A stretch of DNA of 64,000 bases from CALGFI01 sp036374435 (GTDB taxonomy: Bacteria > Actinomycetota > UBA4738 > HRBIN12): contig DASUTU010000030.1 in the NCBI GenBank assembly GCA_036374435.1, positions 39,995 through 103,994 on the forward strand, in the 5' to 3' direction. Both the position numbers and the translations under genes were made by a program. The notes below the pieces were generated by a model. That model was not told the origin of the DNA. It ran no database searches and worked only from the letters and a program-made list of their open reading frames with translations. This document shows positions 45,362-53,885 of this stretch, piece after piece; position 1 is the stretch's first letter; each line of letters starts with the position of its first letter.

Positions 45362-46671
45362 CCTTCCGAGAACATCAGGGACAAGACGTCGTCCGGCACG
45401 AGCGACGTGCCCGACACGGCCGGGGTGGCCCGATCCGGATTGCAGTCCGCCTCGGTGACCTGCCGCATGACGTGCGGGACCACGATCTCGGCCGGGATCT
45501 CGGCGCCCTGGAGGTTCATCATGGCCGCCGTCACCGCGGTCCGCGACTGGAAGTTGCCGCCGGCGGAGAACCAGATCTCGTAGTTGGGGTTGTCTCGCTC
45601 GGCCCAATCGCAGAACAACGTCTGCTCGTCGGTCCGCAAGGCGACCGTCAGGTTGTCGAGCTCGATGCCCAGGTCGTCGTACGCCTGAAGGGCGGTGTTC
45701 AGCCCGTCCGCATACTCGTAGGCGTACCCCGCGATGTCCGGTTCGGTCGACAACCAGCCGTTGACCGTCTGGAGGGCCACGTCGTTCAGCCAGAACGTAT
45801 CGGCAGGGCCGAGCACGTCGATCGAGTCCTCCAGGGCCGGGGTGAGGCACTGCTGCCACCCCAGGGAGAGGGCGTTGCCCGGGGTCCCGCCCATGACGCC
45901 GACGGTCCCGGAGTCGATGCCCTGGTTGAGCACCTCGGCGAAGCTCTCGCCGAGCGCACACAGGTCCTCGCCGACGACGGTGAGGTAGTCCTGGCCCGGG
46001 ATGAGCGCGCCGTCCTGCTCGGGGAGACCGACCCAACCCGCCGAGAAGGGGATGTAGGGGATGCCCGCCGCGGTCGCCTCGAGGATCGCGTCGGCGATCG
46101 CCACGCCCGCGTCGGGGTACCCGATGATGAAGTCGGCGCCCCGCTGGATCAGGAACCGGATGTCTCCGGCCGGAACGGCGGGGTCCGGGTCCCACAGCGC
46201 CTCGGTGGACACGATGGTGCCGATCTCCGGATACGTGAGCGCCTGGAGGATCGCCTCCATGTGGGTCACGCCGCGCCACACGTTGAGATGCCCGCCACCG
46301 TCCGCGTATCCCATCACGAGCTCGCCACCGCTCCCCGTGTCGCACTCCTGAGTGCTCCAGCACTCCATCGCCTTGTCGATGGTGGCCTGGTCGAGGTCCT
46401 GGTTGGCTCGGGCGATCGAGGCCAGGACGATGTCGGGGACCTCACCGACGGGACCGAGCGCCTTCTCCACCAGCGCCGGATCGGCGTCGGTGCTCTCCCC
46501 GAACTCCGACAACCCCCCGCCGGTCTCCGTCTCGCCGGCCGGAGCGGTCTCGCCGGCCGGAGCGGTGTCGCCGGTGGGGGTGGGCTCGTCCCCGTCCCCG
46601 CCGTCCCCACCACACGCCGCCGCCACCAAGGCCAGGATGGCGACGACGCCGATGAATCTCATCCGTCGCAT
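45358..46671 (-). CDS. Substrate-binding lipoprotein of the ABC importer
   Basis: A 437-residue extracellular lipoprotein. The signal peptide ends in a lipobox (LALVAAACGG, Cys at about 21), followed by a Thr/Pro/Glu/Gly-rich spacer (25-60) and a periplasmic-binding-protein type I domain of the sugar/autoinducer class (Peripla_BP_4). Elements include RGADFIIGYPDAG, AAGIPYIPFSAGW and TVGVMGGTPGNALS. The preference is unknown. Two Trp/Tyr-rich patches would suit a ring-shaped ligand. The start is ATG 46671 with GGGGAGGGG upstream. It lies between the two permease genes, separated from the upstream one by 80 bases. Confidence 0.88.
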   Translation of the reverse strand: MRRMRFIGVVAILALVAAACGGDGGDGDEPTPTGDTAPAGETAPAGETETGGGLSEFGESTDADPALVEKALGPVGEVPDIVLASIARANQDLDQATIDKAMECWSTQECDTGSGGELVMGYADGGGHLNVWRGVTHMEAILQALTYPEIGTIVSTEALWDPDPAVPAGDIRFLIQRGADFIIGYPDAGVAIADAILEATAAGIPYIPFSAGWVGLPEQDGALIPGQDYLTVVGEDLCALGESFAEVLNQGIDSGTVGVMGGTPGNALSLGWQQCLTPALEDSIDVLGPADTFWLNDVALQTVNGWLSTEPDIAGYAYEYADGLNTALQAYDDLGIELDNLTVALRTDEQTLFCDWAERDNPNYEIWFSAGGNFQSRTAVTAAMMNLQGAEIPAEIVVPHVMRQVTEADCNPDRATPAVSGTSLVPDDVLSLMFSEG

Positions 46672-46751
46672 GTTCCCCTCCCCTTCGTCGATGGCCTTCC
46701 TGTTCGGGATCGGTGGGACTCGGTCACATGAGTGCCTCCCTTCTCGATGGG

Positions 46752-47795
46752 TCAGGTCACCGGGACCGTCGGTTGGTCCGGGCTCGCCGAGCGAGGTCGC
46801 TTCCGTTCTCGGAGCACGTGCTCGACGCCGCGGATGATGCGGTCGCCTGAGACCAACATGCCGCCGATGATCACGAGGCCGAACACCACGAACTGGAGCG
46901 ATGTGGGCAGGCCCATGACCCGCATCATCTGGTTGAGGCCGGCCAGGAAGAGCGCCGCCGTCCACGTCGACATCGGGCTGGCCAGGCCCCCCGTGAGCGA
47001 GGCCCCTCCGATGACCACGGCGGCGATGGGACCGAGCAGGTACGGCGCCCCGATCGTCGTGTTCGGCGAGCGAAGGAACGCGGCCAGCAGGATGCCGGCC
47101 GCCGCGTACAGGACCGCCGCAACCACGTAGGCGGAGACCTGGTTGAGGTTCACGCGGAGCCCGGCGATCCAGGAGGCGACCGGGTTCGCTCCGACCATCT
47201 GGAACCGTCGGCCGGGCGTGGTGAAGCGGAAGATGACGATCAGGGCCAGCGTGAGCAGCACCCCCACCCAGAAGATCCGATTGACGCCGAGGAACCGGGT
47301 GGATGCCCACGCCGACAGCCCGGCGGGAACCGGCGTCTGGATGGCGACCCCCTTGGAGTACCGGAAGGCGATGCCGGTCACGATCTGGCCGACCGCCAGC
47401 GTGACGATCAGGGCGTTGAGCCCGAGCCCGCCGATGAGGATGCCGTTGACCAGGCCAACCAGCGCTCCCAGGAGGAGGGCGACGCCGATGGCCGCCCAGA
47501 TGCGATCGTCGGAGGCGTTTCCCACCCCGACCGTGACCACGGCGGCGAGCGTGAGGGTCCCGGGAACGCTCAGGTCGATGCCCCCGGTCATGATCACGAG
47601 CATCTGACCCAGGGCGGCGAGGGCGAGGAACGTCCCGAACGTCGCGATCGTCCTCAGCCCCGGCCCGCGGAGCGTGGCCGGTGCCCAGATGGAGGCCACC
47701 AGGATGAGCACCCCGATCGCGATGTAGACGGGCAGGTACCGGGAGGCCACCACGAACGCGGTGACCGCCGACGAGGGGGACGAGCGAACCTTCAC
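46752..47795 (-). CDS. ABC importer permease (RbsC-like)
   Basis: A 347-residue membrane protein with about nine helices. MTGGIDLSVPGTLTLAAVV and AAVVIGGASLTGGLASP are the two family signatures. It pairs with the permease half of the fusion protein at 41316 as a heterodimer. This one has no enzyme attached. GTG 47795 overlaps the amidohydrolase stop (GTGA). The C-terminal tail is basic and Pro-rich. Tandem different permeases with one two-domain ATPase are usual for nucleoside or autoinducer importers. Confidence 0.9.
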   Translation of the reverse strand: MKVRSSPSSAVTAFVVASRYLPVYIAIGVLILVASIWAPATLRGPGLRTIATFGTFLALAALGQMLVIMTGGIDLSVPGTLTLAAVVTVGVGNASDDRIWAAIGVALLLGALVGLVNGILIGGLGLNALIVTLAVGQIVTGIAFRYSKGVAIQTPVPAGLSAWASTRFLGVNRIFWVGVLLTLALIVIFRFTTPGRRFQMVGANPVASWIAGLRVNLNQVSAYVVAAVLYAAAGILLAAFLRSPNTTIGAPYLLGPIAAVVIGGASLTGGLASPMSTWTAALFLAGLNQMMRVMGLPTSLQFVVFGLVIIGGMLVSGDRIIRGVEHVLRERKRPRSASPDQPTVPVT

Positions 47796-49120
47796 GCGGT
47801 CCCTCCCGGCGCGGCACCGACGAGCCCGGCGGCCGCGGCGACGCGGCCGCGCGCCTCGGTCGCCAGGGCGCCGGCGCGCTCCACATCCGCTTGGAGGACG
47901 CCTTCTCGCATCAGGACGCGCCCCCCGGCGAACACCCAGTCCACGTTGGACGTGTCCATGCCCCACACCACGGCACCGATCGGATCGTTGATGGGGAAGA
48001 TGTTCGGCCGGTCCGTTCGGAGGACGATGACGTCGGCCTGCATGCCCGGCTCGAGCGAGCCGGTCACCCCGCGCAGGCCAGCCACCCGCGCCCCGTCGAC
48101 GGTTGCGTAGCGGATGACGTTCCGCGTGTTCATCAGCTTGGGGACCCCGGCCTTGCCGGCCAGCTTCAGCTCGAACGCGGTTGCGTGTTGCATCGAGATC
48201 GTCGCCCGCATCTGCGCGAACAGGTCGCCGGGGGACACCCGCTCGTCGTCGATCCCCAGCCCAGGCCGGATGTCCCGGTCGACCAGCGGCTGGATCGGGG
48301 CCGCCCCGCGCCCGCCCGCCATCTCGCTCGACGGCGCCAGGGATACCGCGGTACCGGACGACGCCACCGCGTCGAGGTCCGCGCGGTCGAGCTCGGAGCC
48401 GTGGACGAGCGTCACGTGTTCTCCGAGGAGCCCTCGCGTGGCCAGCTCTGAGACCATCCCGTGCCCCGATTCGCGGGTCCCGGCGTGGAGGTGGACCCGC
48501 AGCCCCAGCTCCCGGGCCAGGGCGACCAGGCCGGCCGCCCGGCCGGGATCGTTCGTCTTCGACTCGTCCACGCCCAGCGCCACCGACGTCGACGATCCGG
48601 CCGCCGCGGCGATGTCGGCCAGGAGTCGGCGGAGCTCGTCGGCCGGGGATCCGTCGTGGCGGTCGGGGCGGCCCACGACGAACACCGTGCGCATCCCCGC
48701 GTCGGCGTGGGCCTGGAGGGCAGCCTCGACGGACGGGGCGTCGAGAGAGCCGTCCGACCAGTCGACGACCGTGGTGATTCCGGCCTCGACCGCTCCGAGC
48801 AGCCCGACCAGGGTCGCCGCATAGACGTCATCGGGGCCGTACCGATCCGCGGAGACGGTCGGCGCCCAGCTCACCGAGCCACCGGGAGCATCGCCGAAGT
48901 TCCGGAACAGCGAGGTCCAGGTGTGTCTGTGGGTGTCCACGAACCCCGGCATCACGATCGTGTCCGCGGCGTCCACGACCTCGGCGTCACGGGAACGGAT
49001 GCCTTGGCCAACCTCGGCCACGCGCCCGTCCTCGATCAGAAGGTCGGCTTGCCTGGAATTCGGGGTCTTCGCTCCCAGGGTCAGGACGCAGCCACCGCGG
49101 AGCAGGACCTTCGCCGCCAT
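47792..49120 (-). CDS. Amidohydrolase of the TRZ/ATZ deaminase type, first gene of the importer operon
   Basis: A 442-residue cytoplasmic enzyme homologous to the second half of the fusion protein. Probable metal ligands are His64 and His66 (GFVDTHRHTW), His212 (HLHAGT) and Asp291 (GIDDER). His240 (LVHGSEL) follows the family pattern. The catalytic Glu expected three residues after His212 is Thr215. Family members deaminate or dehalogenate N-heterocycles such as cytosine, guanine, adenosyl compounds or triazines. The substrate here is unknown. The start is ATG 49120. An upstream in-frame Met at 49189 lies above the predicted transcription start and is rejected. The two amidohydrolases are diverged and probably act on different steps. 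Confidence 0.85.
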   Translation of the reverse strand: MAAKVLLRGGCVLTLGAKTPNSRQADLLIEDGRVAEVGQGIRSRDAEVVDAADTIVMPGFVDTHRHTWTSLFRNFGDAPGGSVSWAPTVSADRYGPDDVYAATLVGLLGAVEAGITTVVDWSDGSLDAPSVEAALQAHADAGMRTVFVVGRPDRHDGSPADELRRLLADIAAAAGSSTSVALGVDESKTNDPGRAAGLVALARELGLRVHLHAGTRESGHGMVSELATRGLLGEHVTLVHGSELDRADLDAVASSGTAVSLAPSSEMAGGRGAAPIQPLVDRDIRPGLGIDDERVSPGDLFAQMRATISMQHATAFELKLAGKAGVPKLMNTRNVIRYATVDGARVAGLRGVTGSLEPGMQADVIVLRTDRPNIFPINDPIGAVVWGMDTSNVDWVFAGGRVLMREGVLQADVERAGALATEARGRVAAAAGLVGAAPGGTA

Positions 49121-49183
49121 CGCACCCCCGTCTGGCCTTCGACGATCACTGCCACTGTTGAACCAGTGCCCCGCACCGTTCAG

Positions 49184-49193
49184 GGACACTACA
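49184..49193 (-). promoter_or_regulatory. Mirrored promoter box, importer side
   Basis: Read on the minus strand the bases are TGTAGTGTCC, whose TAGTGT (49191-49186) fits a -10 box. Transcription would start near 49179, 59 bases before the amidohydrolase ATG. The identical 10-mer stands over the regulator promoter at 49318. Confidence 0.55.
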
Positions 49194-49248
49194 CATCTTG
49201 CCTCGGATGCGCCAGGGGGGTTGTGCGAGGCCCCGAACAGGCGCCGAA

Positions 49249-49275
49249 ACGTTCTGTCGCGTGCTCGGACGTTCT
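49249..49275 (+). promoter_or_regulatory. Direct repeats between divergent promoters
   Basis: ACGTTCT occurs at 49249-49255 and 49269-49275, exactly 20 bp apart (two helical turns), each followed by CGCG within 1-3 bases. They are candidate binding sites for the adjacent XRE-cupin regulator. Confidence 0.35.
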
Positions 49276-49317
49276 CCGCGCCCGATCAGCGACGCTGCAC
49301 ACGACGGACCTCGATCC

Positions 49318-49327
49318 TGTAGTGTCC
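49318..49327 (+). promoter_or_regulatory. Mirrored promoter box, regulator side
   Basis: TGTAGTGTCC on the plus strand. TAGTGT (49320-49325) fits a -10 box, with the regulator ATG at 49362 and AAGGAGAG as its ribosome-binding site. It is an exact inverted copy of 49184-49193. Confidence 0.55.
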
Positions 49328-49361
49328 GCCGTGCCGGACGGGCCAAGGAGAGAACGGCGTC

Positions 49362-49991
49362 ATGATCAGCGGTCGCGATCCGAACGGGCTCGACGGCATC
49401 GGTCACCGGCTCCGGGACGAGCGGGTACGGGCCGGGATCAGCCAGCGGGAGCTCGCTCGGAGGCTGGGGCTGTCGGCGAGCCTGATCTCCCAGCTCGAGA
49501 GCGGACAGTCGCGGCCGTCGGTGGGCACCCTCTACTCCATCGTCACGGAGCTCGGCGTCTCGCTGGACCGGGTGATCAGGGGCGGCGATCCTCCCGAGGC
49601 GGTCGGCGTGGACGGGCAGAGCGGTGATGGTCGGTCTCCGGTCGTTCACCCCGGGGAACGCGCCGCGATCGACCTGGACTCCGGGGTCCATTGGGAGGAG
49701 CTGGCCGGCGACCACGAGGAGGGAGTCGACTTCCTCCACGCCGTCTACGAGGTCGGCGGGGCATCCACCCCCGATCGGTCGTCGATGCGGCACGACGGTC
49801 GCGAGTACGGCTACGTCATGAGCGGAACGCTCGGCATCCAGATCGGGTTCCAGGAACACGAGCTGAACCCGGGTGACTCGATCGCCTTCGACTCGACCGT
49901 CCCCCACCGGCTGTTCAACAAAGGGGATGTCCCGGTCACCGCGATCTGGTTCGTGGTGGGGCGGGACGCCGAACCCAGCGGGTCGGGCTAG
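49362..49991 (+). CDS. XRE-type transcription regulator with C-terminal cupin
   Basis: A 209-residue regulator. The N-terminal helix-turn-helix (about 12-68) contains GISQRELARRLGLSASLISQ and LESGQSRPSVGTLY. The C-terminal small cupin (about 125-200) has YGYVMSGTLGIQI and NPGDSIAFDSTVPHRLFN and would bind a small ligand or metal. Such regulators usually control adjacent catabolic or transport genes, and here it diverges from the importer-amidohydrolase operon, so it probably responds to the imported compound. ATG 49362 has AAGGAGAG 8 bases upstream. Confidence 0.92.
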   Translation: MISGRDPNGLDGIGHRLRDERVRAGISQRELARRLGLSASLISQLESGQSRPSVGTLYSIVTELGVSLDRVIRGGDPPEAVGVDGQSGDGRSPVVHPGERAAIDLDSGVHWEELAGDHEEGVDFLHAVYEVGGASTPDRSSMRHDGREYGYVMSGTLGIQIGFQEHELNPGDSIAFDSTVPHRLFNKGDVPVTAIWFVVGRDAEPSGSG

Positions 49992-50100
49992 GCCCGCGGT
50001 TCGGCCTTCGCGTCCACGGGTACGCATCGTCCATGGCGATCGATTCGACCGTGCGACCGTGCGTGTCGGCGTCGGCGGGGAGCCATCTCGCGAGGGCCAC

Positions 50101-51108
50101 GTGAGACGCGTTGCGGTCGTCACGGGGGCCTCGGCCGGCGTTGGGCGGGCCACGGTCCGGGCGCTGGCGAGGCGCGGGTGGGATCTCGGCCTGATCGCGC
50201 GGGGATCGGACGCCCTCAAGGCCGCGGCCGAGGACGCGCTCGCGCTCGGCGTCGACGCCATCCCCCTTTCGCTCGACGTCACCGACCGGCACGAGGTTGA
50301 GAAGGCGGCCGACACGGTGGCGAACGAGCTGGGTCCGATCGACGCCTGGATCAACAACGCGATGACTGCCGTATTCGGGGCGTTCGTGGACGTGCCTGCC
50401 GAGGACTTCCAGCGCGTGGTCGACGTGACGTTCCACGGCTACGTGAACGGGACCCGAGCGGCGCTGCGCCACATGCTCCCGCGAGACCGCGGGGTGATCG
50501 TCCAGGTGGGGTCCGCTCTGGCGTACCGAGGAATCCCGCTCCAGGCGGCCTATTGCGCCTCCAAACACGCGATCCAGGGGTTCACGGACTCCGTCCGGGC
50601 GGAGCTCGGTCACGAACGGCGCGCCGTGTACCTGTGTGAGGTGCACCTGCCGGCGCTGAACACCCCGCAGTTCCGATGGGTCAAGTCGCTCCTGCCGAAC
50701 GAGTCGCAGCCGGTCCCACCGATCTACCAGCCCGAGATCGCGGCGGACGCAATCGCGTGGGTCCTCGATCACCCTCGACGCGAGATGTGGGTGGGGGCGT
50801 CGACGGTGGGGACGATCCTGGCCAACCGGATCGCCCCCGGGATCCTGGACCGCTATCTCGCTCGCACCGGCGTGGCGTCCCAGCAGACCGACGAGCCGCG
50901 CGATCCGGACCGGCCGGACAACCTCTACGGGCCCGTCGAGGGCGACCGAGGCGCGCACGGCGTGTTCGGCGACCGCGCGAGCGCGCGGAGCAGCCAGGTC
51001 TGGGCGTCCAAACACCGGGCCGCGGTCGCATCCGCTCTTGCCGTCTTGGGCATCGGGGCGACCGTGTCGGCCGTGCGTCGCCGTTCGAGTCGCCCGGCAT
51101 CCGGTTGA
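50101..51108 (+). CDS. Short-chain dehydrogenase/reductase with C-terminal hydrophobic segment
   Basis: A 335-residue NAD(P)-dependent oxidoreductase. The Gly-rich motif is TGASAGVG (8-15), followed by INNAMT (structural Asn), Ser138 in VQVGSALAYRG, and Tyr151/Lys155 in YCASKHA. After residue 250 there is an extended C-terminal part ending in a hydrophobic stretch ASALAVLGIGATVSAV and basic residues, which may anchor it to the membrane. The substrate is unknown. The start is GTG 50101 with GAGGG 5 bases upstream. Longer in-frame options lack a ribosome-binding site. It lies 109 bases after the regulator on the same strand and converges on the DUF2254 gene. Confidence 0.88.
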   Translation: MRRVAVVTGASAGVGRATVRALARRGWDLGLIARGSDALKAAAEDALALGVDAIPLSLDVTDRHEVEKAADTVANELGPIDAWINNAMTAVFGAFVDVPAEDFQRVVDVTFHGYVNGTRAALRHMLPRDRGVIVQVGSALAYRGIPLQAAYCASKHAIQGFTDSVRAELGHERRAVYLCEVHLPALNTPQFRWVKSLLPNESQPVPPIYQPEIAADAIAWVLDHPRREMWVGASTVGTILANRIAPGILDRYLARTGVASQQTDEPRDPDRPDNLYGPVEGDRGAHGVFGDRASARSSQVWASKHRAAVASALAVLGIGATVSAVRRRSSRPASG

Positions 51109-51138
51109 CCAGGGAACCGACTTCGAACACCGGCCCGG

Positions 51139-52419
51139 TCAGGACCCGAGCCCTTGGAGGTCCGAACCGCGAGCCAACTCGATGTCGCGTTCGTCCCCCA
51201 GTCGGGCGGCGGTCCGCGACAGGACGGCGAGCTCGCGTTCGATCGGATCGCGGCGCGACGGGGGAGCGACCTCCAGCAGGTCGAGCAGGAGTCCCCGCAG
51301 CCGCCGGAGGACCTGGATCGATCGTGCGCCGAACGTCCGGATCTCGGAGACGGCGAGCGTCACGAGCTGGTCCCAAGACGAGCCGTGCAGCACCAGCCGT
51401 ACGACGCCGTCCTCGTCACGGTGGGTCTGCGGCGGGAAGCGCCGGACGACCATCCGACGGAGGAGGTCGTGGATCTGGTCGAGCGTCTGGACCGCCGTGG
51501 TCGGATCGTTGAGCGACGGGGAGAGTGCACGTTCGGCAACGTCGACGAGTTGCCGGAAGCCGAACGGTACGTCCTGCTCCACCGTTCGGTCCCTGGCAAG
51601 CGCGAATAGCTCGCCGGCGTCGTCGCGGCGGTCGGGGTCGATCACACCGCCTACGACGCCGAGCACAGGGGACCCTTCCGGAACGAAGTCGCCGATCGCC
51701 GGAACGGCGACGAACGTCACATCCAGATCGCGGGCGAGGGACACCGCGCCGTCCACGTCGATCGCGATCAGCATGCCTCTGGTCTCGGCGGACACGACCT
51801 CTTCCGAGGCCATGAGGCGCCAGCGGCGCGCCTCCTCATCGTCGATCGCACCCGCCGGGAGCGCCACCGGCTCCTCCACTCGGTCGTAGCGCGCATCGAT
51901 GGTGCGGCGCGTCTCCCACGCCACCCGGTCGATGATGGTGGAGACACGGATCGCGTTTGCCATGTGGCTGATGTACGCGACGAACACGCCGACGCTGGAG
52001 ATCACGAGGACGACCGAGAACGTCACCGACAGCGAGGGGATCGACGACTGGGTGATTTGTCGGAGCACCACCAGGGCGTACACGAACGTCGCGGTGAACA
52101 GACCGAGCGCGAGCTGGCTCTGCCGGTCGCGCAGGAACGTCCTGAGGACGCGGGGTGAGTACTGCTGGCTCGCGAGCTGGAGGACGAGAATCGTGATCGA
52201 GAACACCAGGCCGGTGAACGTGATCATCGCTCCGGCGATCGAGGACAGGAGGCTGCGGGCGCTGTCCGCTCCTCCGGGGAAGCGTAGCCACGAGACCTGC
52301 TGGACGTGCTCGTCGAGGACCGCGAACAGCGCCGCCGCTCCGAGGGCCGCCGCGACGAGCACCGCGGGAATCAGCCAGAGCTGATTCCCGAGGCGTTCCC
52401 GTGAGCTCGAGAAGACCAT
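51139..52419 (-). CDS. DUF2254 membrane protein
   Basis: A 426-residue predicted membrane protein. Four hydrophobic segments occupy about residues 14-150. FSITILVLQLASQQYSPRVL and the C-terminal RALSPSLNDPTTAVQTLDQI are characteristic of the DUF2254 family, whose function is not known. The soluble part (about 180-426) has a region resembling a ligand-binding or channel gating domain (LLIAIDVDGAV-like stretch and FVPEGSPVLGV). The start is ATG 52419 with GGGAGG 6 bases upstream. It converges on the SDR gene with a 30-base gap. Confidence 0.85.
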   Translation of the reverse strand: MVFSSSRERLGNQLWLIPAVLVAAALGAAALFAVLDEHVQQVSWLRFPGGADSARSLLSSIAGAMITFTGLVFSITILVLQLASQQYSPRVLRTFLRDRQSQLALGLFTATFVYALVVLRQITQSSIPSLSVTFSVVLVISSVGVFVAYISHMANAIRVSTIIDRVAWETRRTIDARYDRVEEPVALPAGAIDDEEARRWRLMASEEVVSAETRGMLIAIDVDGAVSLARDLDVTFVAVPAIGDFVPEGSPVLGVVGGVIDPDRRDDAGELFALARDRTVEQDVPFGFRQLVDVAERALSPSLNDPTTAVQTLDQIHDLLRRMVVRRFPPQTHRDEDGVVRLVLHGSSWDQLVTLAVSEIRTFGARSIQVLRRLRGLLLDLLEVAPPSRRDPIERELAVLSRTAARLGDERDIELARGSDLQGLGS

Positions 52420-52524
52420 TCGCACCTCCCGCGCTGACGTCGGGCAGGACGGACGTCCCCCGCCGCGCTCCGCACCGCCGGCGTGTCACGACGAACCGCC
52501 GGGTCGCCGTGGGAACCGCAACGC

Positions 52525-53457
52525 CTATGAGTAGCTCCGGTCCTCCTGGACGCCGCCGTCCGTGTTGTGGACGACGAGGCGTCCGCCCTGGGACCGGGCC
52601 AGCTCACGAGCCCGCTTCACCACGTCGCGCTTGGTGTCCGAGCGTGCCACGGCGCGCGAGGAGCCCTGTTTGTCGGCCCGCCATCCACCCCTCGGATCTT
52701 CCTTGACGCGGATCACCGGCGTCGCGGACTTGGTACGGCTGCGCGGGGACGACGCACGCGTCTTCGCCGTCCGACCCTTCGCCCTTCGGCCGCCCGTGTT
52801 GGACGTCGTCTTCGATCGGGAGGACCTGCTCGAGCTCGTGGTCCCAGCGCGCTTCGCACGGCTCGTGGTCGCCTCCTCCGATCGCGACGCGGACGCCTTC
52901 TTCGCCCGCGAAGGGCGGCTCGACCGGTCGGATATCGCGTCGCGCACCCGGTCGACCACGGCCCCGGCGAGCCCGGCCACCAAGTTCGCGGGGGGCGAGC
53001 TCGGGGCGTGCGGGTGGGGACGGGTGGGCGCCATCTGCTTGGCCCGTTCCATCTTCGTCCCGAGCTCGTCGAGCGTGTCGGCCGGGACCGCCGACGCGAG
53101 CCGGGGCAACATCTCGTTCTCCTCCTCTTCGACGTGATGGCGCACGTCGCTGATGAGGCTCCGGACCTTGGGATCGAACCCGGGATCGGTCGCGTCCATG
53201 CGGTCGAGCTCGGCGAGGAGCTCCTTCGCCTCCTGGTGCTCCTGGATCGCCTCCCCGGCCATCGAGGAGCCGTCGGGGAGTACGTCTTCGACCTCCGGAT
53301 AGAGGACCTGCTCCTCGATCGCGGCGTGGACGGACAGCTCGCGGGTGATCTCCCGCACGATCGCCGTCCGGTCGCCCCCCTCCTCGGTCGATTCGTATCG
53401 CCGGAACAGCTCCTCGACCGTCCGGTGATCCTGCTTCAGGAGCGATACCGCATCCAT
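52525..53457 (-). CDS. Hemerythrin-like domain, basic linker and DUF2188 fusion
   Basis: A 310-residue three-part protein. Residues 1-135 form an HHE/hemerythrin-type four-helix bundle with candidate di-iron ligands His11 (QDHRTVEELF), His44 and Glu48 (HAAIEEQVLYP), His74 and Glu78 (EHQEAKELL), and His108 (HHVEEEENEMLP). Residues 180-247 are a Lys/Arg/Ser/Thr-rich low-complexity stretch resembling histone H1 tails. Residues 248-310 are DUF2188 (GGWRADKQGSSRAVA, GRLVVHNTDG). The first part may sense or buffer O2, NO or iron. The basic stretch may bind nucleic acid. Both are inference. ATG 53457 has GGAGGCGG upstream. Confidence 0.82.
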   Translation of the reverse strand: MDAVSLLKQDHRTVEELFRRYESTEEGGDRTAIVREITRELSVHAAIEEQVLYPEVEDVLPDGSSMAGEAIQEHQEAKELLAELDRMDATDPGFDPKVRSLISDVRHHVEEEENEMLPRLASAVPADTLDELGTKMERAKQMAPTRPHPHAPSSPPANLVAGLAGAVVDRVRDAISDRSSRPSRAKKASASRSEEATTSRAKRAGTTSSSRSSRSKTTSNTGGRRAKGRTAKTRASSPRSRTKSATPVIRVKEDPRGGWRADKQGSSRAVARSDTKRDVVKRARELARSQGGRLVVHNTDGGVQEDRSYS

Positions 53458-53573
53458 GTCCCGCCTCCTCCTTACGGCCTCCCGCCGGGTCGACGGCGAT
53501 GGAGGGGTACCCACTGGAATCGGATTCAGTCAGGGCGGGGACCAGAAGTTGGGCGCGGTGTCGACGACGGCGC

Positions 53574-53885
53574 TCAGCGGAAGCGGTCGTAGAGCTCGCT
53601 CGCGGGATCGAAGAACCCCCCGGCCGGCCGCGCGTGCGCGTGCCAGTGGTCCGGGATCCGCCGGCGTTCTCCGTCGATCCAGAAGCCCTCGGGGTACCGC
53701 TCCGCGGCGACTTCCTCCAGCCGCTCGAGGAGTCGCGACTCCACCGGCGACCGGGGAAGTCCGTGAGGCCGCCACACGATCATCGGCGTCCGGCAGACCA
53801 GGCACTCGGTGATCCAGCATTCCTCGTCCTCGAAGAGCCACGGCGTGATGCGCTCGGCGCGGCAGAGCAGGCAGTCGTCGTTCAT
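53574..53885 (-). CDS. Small Cys-rich HIT-like protein
   Basis: A 103-residue protein. It has CxxC pairs (CLLCRAE and CLVCRTP), VWRPHGLP and the C-terminal DHWHAHARP, which resembles the His-x-His-x-His-x-x motif of HIT nucleotide hydrolases. The Cys residues could bind zinc. It is shorter than most HIT proteins. Assignment is therefore tentative. ATG 53885 overlaps the stop of the DUF192 gene (ATGA), so the two are co-translated. Confidence 0.55.
   Translation of the reverse strand: MNDDCLLCRAERITPWLFEDEECWITECLVCRTPMIVWRPHGLPRSPVESRLLERLEEVAAERYPEGFWIDGERRRIPDHWHAHARPAGGFFDPASELYDRFR

Noticed and set aside
49873..50100. Longer N-terminus for the SDR enzyme
   Set aside because: The upstream part overlaps the regulator gene in another frame and lacks a ribosome-binding site. 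The Rossmann fold begins directly after GTG 50101.
51139..52419. Toxin-antitoxin or phage genes around the DUF2254 region
   Set aside because: No integrase, phage structural or antitoxin-like genes were seen. All neighbours are ordinary metabolic or membrane genes.
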